From contig JAUUZB010000074.1 of assembly GCA_030590185.1 (NCBI GenBank), positions 1-9,532 of the forward strand: DNA of 9,532 bases, given 5' to 3'. This stretch comes from Deltaproteobacteria bacterium. GTDB lineage: Bacteria > Myxococcota > XYA12-FULL-58-9 > JAUUZB01. The first letter of the stretch is position 1. Each line of letters begins with the position of its first letter. The notes under the pieces were generated by a model. The model was given only the letters and a program-made list of their open reading frames with translations, was not told where the DNA came from and made no database searches. Made by a program: the position numbers and the translations under genes. Positions 1-6,339 of the stretch are shown piece after piece.

Positions 1-43
1 CCTCGAGTAGCTTTTTCGAATCCAGGTTGGCTGCGTCACTCAT
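1..43 (-). CDS. Start of an unidentified gene, cut by the window edge
   Basis: Reading the minus strand from the ATG at 43-41 gives an open frame starting MSDAANLDSKKLLE that runs off the left edge without a stop. The polar, alanine- and lysine-containing start looks like a real N-terminus. It lies 38 bases downstream of the stop codon of the oxidoreductase gene on the same strand, so the two could be co-transcribed. No convincing Shine-Dalgarno sequence precedes it. Only 14 residues are visible, so no function can be assigned, and a chance open frame is possible. Confidence 0.4.
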   Translation of the reverse strand, partial: MSDAANLDSKKLLE

Positions 44-81
44 GGCAGGAGATCGCCACAAAACCGCCGGTGGCTCAAGGG

Positions 82-1119
82 TCAGTCGGACATCATCAGG
101 GCAAGCTTGCCGGTGGTGCGCCCCGACTCGAGGGCGCGGTGGGCGTCCGCCACCCGGTCGAAGGAATAGGGCGTCACCTGGGGCGGCACGACCTTGCCCT
201 CGGCGATCATGCGCGACAGGTCCTCGATCCCCGCGCGCAGGAGATCCTTGCGCTCGAACAAAAAGGAGAGGTTGAAGGCCACCACGCTGCGGTTGGTGTT
301 GACCATGTCGAGGGGACTGAAACGCGGGATGCGCAGGAACTGCAGCCCCAGCTTGAGGTAGTTGGGGAAGCCACCGCGGCGCCCGAACATGGAGTGGAAG
401 CCGTAGGCGACCAGCTTGCCCACCGGCCGGACGTGGTCGAAGCTCTGGCGCAGGGTCGACGGCCCGTTGCCATCGAGCACCACGTCGTAGCCAGCCGGTG
501 CGAGCTCCTCGGCGCGTGGCCACAGTTTCTCCCGGCTCTTGTCGATGACGTGGGTGGCGCCGAACTCTTTGGCCACCTCGATCTTGTGGGTCGAGCCGAC
601 TACTCCTACGGTCTCGCAGCCGACCACCCGCAGTAGCTGCAACAACGCCGTTCCCACGCCGCCGGCCGCGGAGTGGACCAACACCTTCATCTCCGGGTCG
701 AGTGGGAACTGTTGAAACAGCGCGTGGTAGGCGGTCAGGAAGACCGCCGGGAAGGTCGCCGCCTGTTCGGGGGTGAAGTCCTTGGGGAGCGGGAAGATTT
801 GATCCGCGGGCACACAGATCTCGGTGGCGTAGCCACCAAAGCGGGTGATGCCAAATACCTCGCTACCGACCGCGGGTGCCTCGACGCCGTCACCGAGCGC
901 GGCGACCTTGCCGCTGAACTCAAAGCCTGGGGTGATCGGCCAGCCGACGTAGGTCTTGGCCGACTCGTACAGGCCCTGACGCACCACGATGTCCGCGTAG
1001 TTGATCCCGGCGGCGGTGATCTCCACCCGCACCTCGCCCGGTCCGGGTTGGGGGGTGGGGTGCTCCTCGAGCTTGAGCTGGCCGTATCCCCCCGGTCGAT
1101 GGATGACGATTTTGCGCAT
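82..1119 (-). CDS. VAT1-like zinc-independent quinone oxidoreductase / MDR-family NAD(P)H dehydrogenase
   Basis: This 345-residue protein belongs to the medium-chain dehydrogenase/reductase superfamily, in the quinone oxidoreductase branch, closest by eye to the VAT-1 homologue group. It probably reduces quinones or enones with NADPH in the cytoplasm; the substrate is unknown. Visible marks are the N-terminal GroES-like domain with GINYAD (about residues 38-43), the nucleotide-binding loop SAAGGVG (150-156) at the start of the Rossmann fold, and a C-terminal part with NRSVVAFNLSFLFE and the AHRALESGRTTGKL ending typical of VAT1-like proteins. I see no cysteine-rich structural zinc lobe. I chose the ATG at 1119 because MRKIVIHRPGGYG matches the usual family start. 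An in-frame GTG at 1182 would add a 21-residue proline-rich leader that does not look like family sequence, and an in-frame TAG lies just upstream of that GTG. Neither start has a clear Shine-Dalgarno. The gene diverges from the ADP-ribosylglycohydrolase and may lead the transcript continuing off the left edge. Confidence 0.9.
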   Translation of the reverse strand: MRKIVIHRPGGYGQLKLEEHPTPQPGPGEVRVEITAAGINYADIVVRQGLYESAKTYVGWPITPGFEFSGKVAALGDGVEAPAVGSEVFGITRFGGYATEICVPADQIFPLPKDFTPEQAATFPAVFLTAYHALFQQFPLDPEMKVLVHSAAGGVGTALLQLLRVVGCETVGVVGSTHKIEVAKEFGATHVIDKSREKLWPRAEELAPAGYDVVLDGNGPSTLRQSFDHVRPVGKLVAYGFHSMFGRRGGFPNYLKLGLQFLRIPRFSPLDMVNTNRSVVAFNLSFLFERKDLLRAGIEDLSRMIAEGKVVPPQVTPYSFDRVADAHRALESGRTTGKLALMMSD

Positions 1120-1188
1120 GGGCGGGGCTGGTATCAGGAAAGGGCGGGGGGGCAAAATGAGGGCTGGCCGTGGTTTGGTCACCCACTA

Positions 1189-1207
1189 GCCATGATGTTG
1201 TCATGGC
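1189..1207. repeat. Perfect inverted repeat in divergent intergenic region, candidate operator
   Basis: The sequence GCCATGA-TGTTG-TCATGGC is a perfect 7-bp-arm inverted repeat with a 5-bp spacer. It lies in the 151-bp space between the divergent oxidoreductase and ADP-ribosylglycohydrolase genes. A 19-bp dyad of this kind is the right size for a dimeric repressor such as TetR, MarR or LacI types. The plus-strand hexamer TTGTCA (1198-1203), five of six matches to a -35 box, lies inside it, but I find no matching -10 box. The symmetry is seen; the operator role is inferred. No regulator gene is in the window. Confidence 0.4.
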
Positions 1208-1257
1208 GGCACCTGGGATCTCGCGGGAACCCCTGCTACATCCAAACCGATCTTCTC

Positions 1258-1264
1258 AGGGGGG
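1258..1264 (+). promoter_or_regulatory. Ribosome binding site supporting a TTG start
   Basis: A purine run AGGGGGG ends 6 bases before the TTG at 1271. It fits a Shine-Dalgarno element and decides the start of the ADP-ribosylglycohydrolase, whose family motif begins only 16 codons later. Confidence 0.6.
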
Positions 1265-1270
1265 TACGTA

Positions 1271-2176
1271 TTGCTCGAACAAACTCAACGTGCCTGGCGG
1301 GCACTGCAGGGCCTCGCGGTTGGGGATGCATTCGGAGAGCGGTTTTTTGGGCCCCCCGACGAAGCCCTCGCAAGAATTCGTTCGCGTGTCCTTCCTGCAC
1401 CCGAGTGGCGGTGGACGGACGACACCGCCATGGCCCTGAGCGTCTACGAGACGGTCACCGAACACGGCCGCGTGGACCAGGAGGATCTCGCCACGCGATT
1501 TGGAAGGAGGTTTATCGAGGATCCGGGACGGGGTTACGGTCGTGGCGCACACGAGCTCCTCACCGCCATTGCCCATGGCGCGTCCTGGAGTCAGGTTTCC
1601 CCGGCCCTATTTGACGGTCGTGGCTCGTTCGGGAACGGCGCGGCGATGCGTGTGGCACCACTCGGCGCTTTCTTCGCTGAATCGTGTAAACGAGCGGCCA
1701 GCGAGGCGGCGCGTTCCGCAGAGATCACCCATGCCAACGACGAGGGCATGGCCGGGGCAATCGCGGTGGCCGTCGCGGCGGCGTACTCCACCGCCACGGA
1801 GGCGTTCAGCCCTTCGGACTTCTTCTCCGCCGTGCTCGAGCACACGCCGCCTTCGGACACGCGACATGGAATTGACGAAGCGCGGGCAATTGGACCGGAT
1901 GAACGGGTAGATCAGGTGACTGCACGAATCGGAAACGGATCCCGAATCGCCGCCTTCGACACGGTACCGTTCTGTCTGTGGGCGGCGTCGCGCCACCATG
2001 CGGATTTTGTTGCGGCTCTCTGGACTACGGTTGAGGGCCTCGGTGACCGCGACACCACCTGCGCGATCGTGGGTGGGATCCTCGGCGGCCGCCTGGGTCC
2101 TCCCACGGAATGGGTCGCCGCCCTCGAACCCTTGCCAATTCCTGGACCGGACACGGCGACCGATGTGATGACCTAG
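1271..2176 (+). CDS. ADP-ribosylglycohydrolase family protein (ARH/DraG fold)
   Basis: A 301-residue protein of the ADP-ribosylglycohydrolase family, usually about 250-350 residues. Family members hydrolyse ADP-ribose from arginine or serine side chains, or from ADP-ribose derivatives, using two Mg2+ ions. The metal-binding signature is complete: GDAFG (18-22), WTDDTAMA with T49, D50 and D51, the central GNGAAMR (121-127), ITHANDEG (152-159), and the C-terminal D259-x-D261-T262. It could therefore be active. The target is unknown: no dinitrogenase reductase, toxin or ADP-ribosyltransferase gene lies nearby. Translation starts at TTG 1271, with a G-rich Shine-Dalgarno 6 bases upstream, giving MLEQTQRAWRALQGLAVGDA, a normal family start. 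The protein has no signal peptide or membrane segment, so it is cytoplasmic. Its TAG stop lies within a CTAG also used as the stop of the convergent neighbour. Confidence 0.93.
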   Translation: MLEQTQRAWRALQGLAVGDAFGERFFGPPDEALARIRSRVLPAPEWRWTDDTAMALSVYETVTEHGRVDQEDLATRFGRRFIEDPGRGYGRGAHELLTAIAHGASWSQVSPALFDGRGSFGNGAAMRVAPLGAFFAESCKRAASEAARSAEITHANDEGMAGAIAVAVAAAYSTATEAFSPSDFFSAVLEHTPPSDTRHGIDEARAIGPDERVDQVTARIGNGSRIAAFDTVPFCLWAASRHHADFVAALWTTVEGLGDRDTTCAIVGGILGGRLGPPTEWVAALEPLPIPGPDTATDVMT

Positions 2177-2859
2177 TGTCTTCGGGCTCCAGCGTGACGA
2201 AGCGGCTCGGCCCGCGTCACTTCCTCCGGATCGTGCTCCCGCTCCAGGCGGTCGTGCAACTCGCCTATCCGGGCTCGCAGGTCATCCACGTTGCTCGCGT
2301 CCTGGGGCCAGACCGGATCCGAGAAGTAGACGTCCACGCGAGAGAAGGGTTTTGGGATCTGCAAGCGGTCCCACGTCTTGGTCAGGATCCAGCGCCGGCT
2401 CGGGATCGCTATCGAAACCAGGATGACCGCACCGGTCTCCATGGCGAGCCCGGCGATACCCCGACTGACGTGATTCCGCGGACCGCGGGGACCGTCGACC
2501 GAGAAGTAGACAGGGCGACCGGCCCGGGAGTGCGCCACCAGACGGGCGAGCGCCTCTTGGCCGCCCTTGTCCCGACCCGCCATGCGAGTGGAGCCGCGCA
2601 TCGGCACGACGCGGCGCACGAGCAGGCCCGGGACCAGCAGGTCAGCGTCCGCCGAGCGTGAGACCACCGCGCCGGTGCCGGGCTCACCGGCGATCAGGCT
2701 GGCTACCTGATGGGCGTGCAGAAAGGCATAGGCGTACGGGCGACGCTCGGCCCAGAGGCTAGGCCGGCAATCGTTGTGGAAGCGGACGCGGCAGCTCCAA
2801 CGAATCAGGAGCATACCAACGGCCGCCAGCCAGCCGGCGATGTGGCGCAGGAGCCTCAC
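2173..2859 (-). CDS. DUF374 family lysophospholipid acyltransferase-like protein
   Basis: A 228-residue protein of the DUF374 (LPLAT-like) family, thought to acylate lysophospholipids or lipid A-like glycolipids at the inner membrane. It has a hydrophobic N-terminal segment (about residues 7-20, a membrane anchor or signal), the family block VSRSADADL (66-74), R88-G89-S90, the strongly conserved FSVDGPRGPRNHV (119-131), and a WDRLQIPKPFSRV stretch (163-175) typical of the C-terminal half. The presumed catalytic region is FLHAHQ (46-51). It lacks the HX4D of classical PlsC-type acyltransferases, as DUF374 proteins commonly do. The start is GTG at 2859; an in-frame TAA lies 12 bases upstream, so the frame cannot extend further. 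I see no Shine-Dalgarno. The gene diverges from the cyclase gene and converges on the ADP-ribosylglycohydrolase. Family assignment is firm; the exact acyl acceptor is not known. Confidence 0.88.
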   Translation of the reverse strand: MRLLRHIAGWLAAVGMLLIRWSCRVRFHNDCRPSLWAERRPYAYAFLHAHQVASLIAGEPGTGAVVSRSADADLLVPGLLVRRVVPMRGSTRMAGRDKGGQEALARLVAHSRAGRPVYFSVDGPRGPRNHVSRGIAGLAMETGAVILVSIAIPSRRWILTKTWDRLQIPKPFSRVDVYFSDPVWPQDASNVDDLRARIGELHDRLEREHDPEEVTRAEPLRHAGARRH

Positions 2860-2935
2860 GGCCCACGGTTAGTTGATGCGGGCGGTCCTGTCCAATGACG
2901 GTGCAATGGCGATGCCTTGGCCCTAGACCCCAAAC

Positions 2936-2939
2936 AGGG
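2936..2939 (+). promoter_or_regulatory. Ribosome binding site deciding the cyclase start
   Basis: AGGG stands 7 bases before the GTG at 2947 and 13 bases before the ATG at 2953. The spacing favours the GTG start. An in-frame TTG at 2917 has no such element. Confidence 0.45.
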
Positions 2940-2946
2940 TAGCGTC

Positions 2947-4383
2947 GTGCCGATGCGGACCGACACCCTGGCCATCGTCTTCACCGACCTCAAGGGCTAC
3001 ACCGCCACCACGTCGAGTCAGAGCCACCAGGAAAACGCCCGCATGCTGCGCCGCATCGAGCGCATCGTGACGCCGGTGGTGCACGGCTACGACGGGAAGG
3101 TGATCAAGTCGATCGGCGATGCGTATATGATCGTCTTTCGCTCGCCCACCGAGGCGGTTCGCTGCGCCACCGCCATTCAGGACCGCCTTCACCAGCACAA
3201 CGCGAACACGAGCACCGACCAGGCGATCCACCTGCGCATCGCCATGAACTTCGGCGAGATCCGCGTTCATCGCGGCGACGTGTTTGGCGAGCCGGTCAAC
3301 ATCGCGGCCCGGCTCGAGGGGATCACCCCGGCCGACGACGTCTATCTCTCCGAGGCGATCTATCTGACCATGAACCGCTCCGAGGTCGCCACCGAGTTGG
3401 TTGGAGATTACGAGCTCAAGGGCATCCCGGAACCGGTGACGGTCTACAAGGTCAAGAAGTTCATCCACCTCGAGGGGGGTGAGGAGGAGGCCGCGACGAC
3501 GGACGGGGAGCGCAACGACACGGCCCTGGCCGCTGGTTTACCCTACGGCGGCTTGCAGCTCGCCCACTGGCAACGGCTGCGTTGGATTCGGCGCGCCTAC
3601 CAGGGGATGTGGGTGTTGGCGGTGCTCGGCATCCTCGGCGCTGGCTACCTGCGCTATCGTCCGTCCTCCGATTTTAGTGATCTGGTCACCCAGGCCCGCG
3701 CCGCCGCCGAGCAGGGGGCACCCCAGGATGTGCTGGCCTTCGCCGGGCAGATCCCAGCCGAGGCGACGGAGGAGCGGGCCGAGGTGCGTCGCTATCGCCA
3801 CAAGGCCGTGGGCATGCTCCTCGAGGAGGAGGAGTACGATCTCGCCGAAGCCGAACTCGAGAAGTTGCTCGCTGAGGACCAACGCGACGCCGAGGCGCTG
3901 GCGCTACGCGGCCTGTTCTATCGCAAACAGGGTAAGCTGCGCGCCTCGATCAATAACCTCGAGTCCGCCCTCAAGCTCAACAGTCATCTCGGCAAGCGCC
4001 GGGAGATCGTCGAGGCCGTGCTCGATGGATACACTGACTATAACACGCGAAAAACTTCGGAATTCCTGATCGACAGCATCATCGACAAGGCGGCTATTCC
4101 GATCATGGCCGAAAAGGTCAACGACCCAACCTTCGGCGATCGGGCGGCGCGCAAGGCGGTGGCCGCGCGGCTCGAGAAGCTCGGCGCCGGTCACGAAGTC
4201 GATTGGATCATGATCTACATCGACGATCTCAAGTCGACCTCCTGCAAGGTCCGCAAGGCGGCGATCGGCAAGCTGAGCCTGGAGAAGGACGATCGCGCTG
4301 TCGGACCGCTCTACAAGGTCGCGGAGTCCAAGGGCTGCGGTGCGCAGTACGCCAAGTCGGTCGCCGCCCAGATCGTCAAGTGA
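2947..4383 (+). CDS. Membrane-anchored class III adenylate cyclase with TPR/HEAT-like C-terminal half
   Basis: A 478-residue protein that should make cAMP from ATP. The N-terminal class III cyclase domain (about 1-185) has the full catalytic set by motif: metal-binding D14 (FTDLKGYT), adenine-specifying K54 and second metal D58 (KSIGDAY), adenine-specifying D111 (GDVFG), and transition-state N118 and R122 (VNIAARLEG). The K/D pair indicates ATP rather than GTP as substrate. A basic stretch (RLRWIRR) precedes one transmembrane helix (about 221-237), so the catalytic domain is cytoplasmic and the rest probably periplasmic. That rest has a TPR-like helical region (about 278-350) and a HEAT-like end (about 430-478), with only two cysteines, C433 and C464. 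The start GTG 2947 is chosen from the AGGG spacing; ATG 2953 and TTG 2917 are alternatives. The gene is the first of a two-gene operon with the receptor starting 3 bases after its stop. cAMP synthesis is confidently predicted; the role of the C-terminal half is unknown. Confidence 0.93.
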   Translation: MPMRTDTLAIVFTDLKGYTATTSSQSHQENARMLRRIERIVTPVVHGYDGKVIKSIGDAYMIVFRSPTEAVRCATAIQDRLHQHNANTSTDQAIHLRIAMNFGEIRVHRGDVFGEPVNIAARLEGITPADDVYLSEAIYLTMNRSEVATELVGDYELKGIPEPVTVYKVKKFIHLEGGEEEAATTDGERNDTALAAGLPYGGLQLAHWQRLRWIRRAYQGMWVLAVLGILGAGYLRYRPSSDFSDLVTQARAAAEQGAPQDVLAFAGQIPAEATEERAEVRRYRHKAVGMLLEEEEYDLAEAELEKLLAEDQRDAEALALRGLFYRKQGKLRASINNLESALKLNSHLGKRREIVEAVLDGYTDYNTRKTSEFLIDSIIDKAAIPIMAEKVNDPTFGDRAARKAVAARLEKLGAGHEVDWIMIYIDDLKSTSCKVRKAAIGKLSLEKDDRAVGPLYKVAESKGCGAQYAKSVAAQIVK

Positions 4384-4386
4384 GCG

Positions 4387-6339
4387 ATGGTCCCGCGGGG
4401 CAAAGCCGGAGCCTGGTTGGCGGGCAGCGTGGCCCTCGGCTTGGTCGCGGCCCTGCTGTTCTCCTTGCCGGCCCGTGAGGCCTCGGCCGTCGCCTATACC
4501 GACCCGACCAAGGTCGTCGACCTGAGTGGCATGTGGCTGTTCCGACCCGGCGACAACATGGCGTTCGCCCGGCACAACCTCGAAGATCTTCGTTGGTTGG
4601 AGCGCCGCGTCCCCACCGATCGCACCGTTTGGTCGGAGCGCTGGGCGGGCTACGGTTGGTATCGCGTCCACATTCAAATCAACGAGGTGGTGCCGGACAC
4701 CAATCTCATGCTCGCGGCCGGTCTGGCGCGGGAGGCGGTGGAGGTCTACGTCAACGGTGCGTTGGTGGCGTCCCGCGGTGGGTTTGGGGCACGACTGCGG
4801 GGCGGTGCATCGCTGTTGCCACTGACCGGCATCATCCCGGCCGGTCTGCTGGTGCCTGGGGATAACGTCATCGCGATGCGGGTCTACGACCCCTCCTACG
4901 GCTGCGGCCTCGTCGCGCCGCCGTTTCTGCTCGGGCCGCCGGAGGCGGTGGAGGCGCAGATCGCAGCGTCGCAGAGCTGGACGGTCTTCGTGCGGGTGGG
5001 CCTGGGCCTATTGGCGGTGTTCGTCTGCCTGGCGCAATTGCTGAGCACCTCCCGGGAGCATTCGACCGAGACGCCCTGGTTGGTAGGGGCGGGCCTGGCG
5101 CTGGCCGTTGCGCACCTGGCTGGCACCGGGGTGTTTGCCTGGCTGCCGTCGGTCGACCTCAAGGCGCGGATCGCCGACATCGCGGTGTTGGTGGCGGTGC
5201 TGAGTTTGGGTAGCTTTTTCGCCAATCGCTACGAAGATCTGGGTGGTCGGCGAGTCGTGATCGGCCAGGCGGTCATGTTGACCACTATCGCCAGCCTGGT
5301 GGCCATCCCGGCCTCGTGGCTCCACTTCGTCGCCTCACCGATGGTGTTCCTCACGGGCCTGATCGTCACACTCTACTCCGCCAACCTCTGCGCGCAGGCG
5401 GTGCGGCGCAACGAGCCTGGCAGCCTGCCGGTCTTCGTGGGGCTCGGTCTGCTCGGTTTGCTGATCATCTACGATGGCTTCGTGGCGTCCACCTCCGACC
5501 TGCTCCCGCCGTCCGCGGTGATGGGCGCGGTGTTGGTGCTAACTGTCACCGCGGTCGTTCGAGCCCGCCAGCTGCTGCAGGAGCACAACCGCAGCATCCG
5601 ACACGTGCACCAACTCAACCAACGCTTCGACGGGGCGCCGTGGCGCAGCCTCATGGATGCTTGCGTCCTGCCGATGACGGAGCCGGATCTCTTTTTGTCC
5701 ACGGCGATTCACGAGATTGCCCGCGAGCTACAGGTCAGGCGCTGCTCGATGGTGCTCAACCACAGCGATGGTTTGCTGCGCATCCGCGCCTCGGTTGGAC
5801 TGCCCACCCACGTCGCCCACAAGGTGATGGAGGAGGACAGCATCTCGGCCTACGTCTTCACCACCGGCCAGGTGGTCGACTCGAACAACCTCACCGACTC
5901 GGTGGCGCCGACCCGACACGTCCAATACAACACCGACGCTTTCATGTGTTTCCCGATCCTGATCGGCAACAGGGCGGCCGGGGTGCTGAATGTCTCGGAT
6001 CGAAACGACGGCGGCGACTTCGCACCCTCCGACGCGGCCCTGCTCGGCGAGCTCGCGCACAAGCTCGGCATGACCTTCAGTCTCCTGCAGCCGGGGGCCT
6101 TTGATGTGCCCGCTGAGCCAGAGCCGGTGGCGGCCGTGATCAGGCAACCGGAAGCACAGCCCAAGGCGGTAGAGGCGAAGCACGCGGAGGCAGCAGCGGA
6201 GGCGTCTGAGACGTCGGCGGCAGCGGAGCCGTCTGAGACGTCGGCGTCAGCGGAGGCGTCTGAGACGTCAGCGTCAGCGGAGGCGCCTGAGACGCTGCCC
6301 CCGCCTGAGGCGAGCGACGAAGGCGAGGTTCAGGGGTAG
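4387..6339 (+). CDS. 7TM receptor with extracytoplasmic jelly-roll domain and cytoplasmic GAF domain
   Basis: A 650-residue sensor with no enzymatic output domain visible. Order: signal peptide (1-34, probable cut after ASA), an extracytoplasmic beta jelly-roll resembling glycosidase sugar-binding or 7TMR-DISM ligand domains (about 45-185; GWYRVHI, VEVYVNG, GDNVIAMRVYD), seven hydrophobic helices (about 199-396), a short helical linker, a GAF domain (about 432-568), and a tail (575-650) rich in Ala, Glu, Ser and Thr with four 9-residue repeats. The layout resembles 7TMR-DISM receptors, which are usually fused to kinases, cyclases or GGDEF domains. The ATG is 3 bases after the cyclase stop, with no strong Shine-Dalgarno, so translation is probably coupled. 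The likely job is to sense an external ligand, perhaps a carbohydrate, and act on the partner cyclase; this is inference from gene order. The final 10 bases overlap the convergent lipoprotein gene. Confidence 0.85.
   Translation: MVPRGKAGAWLAGSVALGLVAALLFSLPAREASAVAYTDPTKVVDLSGMWLFRPGDNMAFARHNLEDLRWLERRVPTDRTVWSERWAGYGWYRVHIQINEVVPDTNLMLAAGLAREAVEVYVNGALVASRGGFGARLRGGASLLPLTGIIPAGLLVPGDNVIAMRVYDPSYGCGLVAPPFLLGPPEAVEAQIAASQSWTVFVRVGLGLLAVFVCLAQLLSTSREHSTETPWLVGAGLALAVAHLAGTGVFAWLPSVDLKARIADIAVLVAVLSLGSFFANRYEDLGGRRVVIGQAVMLTTIASLVAIPASWLHFVASPMVFLTGLIVTLYSANLCAQAVRRNEPGSLPVFVGLGLLGLLIIYDGFVASTSDLLPPSAVMGAVLVLTVTAVVRARQLLQEHNRSIRHVHQLNQRFDGAPWRSLMDACVLPMTEPDLFLSTAIHEIARELQVRRCSMVLNHSDGLLRIRASVGLPTHVAHKVMEEDSISAYVFTTGQVVDSNNLTDSVAPTRHVQYNTDAFMCFPILIGNRAAGVLNVSDRNDGGDFAPSDAALLGELAHKLGMTFSLLQPGAFDVPAEPEPVAAVIRQPEAQPKAVEAKHAEAAAEASETSAAAEPSETSASAEASETSASAEAPETLPPPEASDEGEVQG
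6190..6321 (+). repeat. 27-bp tandem repeats encoding a 9-residue acidic tail repeat
   Basis: Four consecutive 27-bp units (6190-6216, 6217-6243, 6244-6270, 6271-6297) and a degenerate fifth (6298-6321) encode the consensus A-x-A-E-A-S-E-T-S at the C-terminus of the 7TM/GAF receptor. Units 1 to 3 differ from one another at only a few bases, which suggests recent duplication by slippage. The encoded tail is probably disordered. Confidence 0.85.

Noticed and set aside
70..636. 188-residue plus-strand open frame opposite the oxidoreductase
   Set aside because: It is fully antisense to a gene with clear MDR motifs, and its composition, rich in His, Gly, Ala and Val, is typical of a codon-phase shadow.
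1120..1182. N-terminal extension of the oxidoreductase from GTG 1182
   Set aside because: The added 21 residues are proline-rich and unlike family N-termini; the ATG at 1119 begins exactly where the conserved first strand begins.
673..1614. 313-residue plus-strand open frame
   Set aside because: It runs antisense through the oxidoreductase, across the divergent region and out of frame into the ADP-ribosylglycohydrolase. It shows no family motifs and is a high-GC shadow.
2110..2661. 183-residue plus-strand open frame opposite the acyltransferase
   Set aside because: The opposite strand carries the clear DUF374 motifs; this frame has none.
2917..2946. N-terminal extension of the cyclase from TTG 2917
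   Set aside because: There is no Shine-Dalgarno at a suitable distance, while AGGG is correctly spaced for GTG 2947, and the extra 10 residues resemble no part of the cyclase domain.
2860..2946. Sigma70 promoter in the acyltransferase/cyclase divergent gap
   Set aside because: A TTGATG hexamer at 2873-2878 has no acceptable -10 box at 16-18 bases, so I do not call a promoter.
3904..4677. 257-residue minus-strand open frame across the cyclase/receptor junction
   Set aside because: It is antisense to two well-supported genes, with no recognisable domain and no ribosome binding site that I can see.
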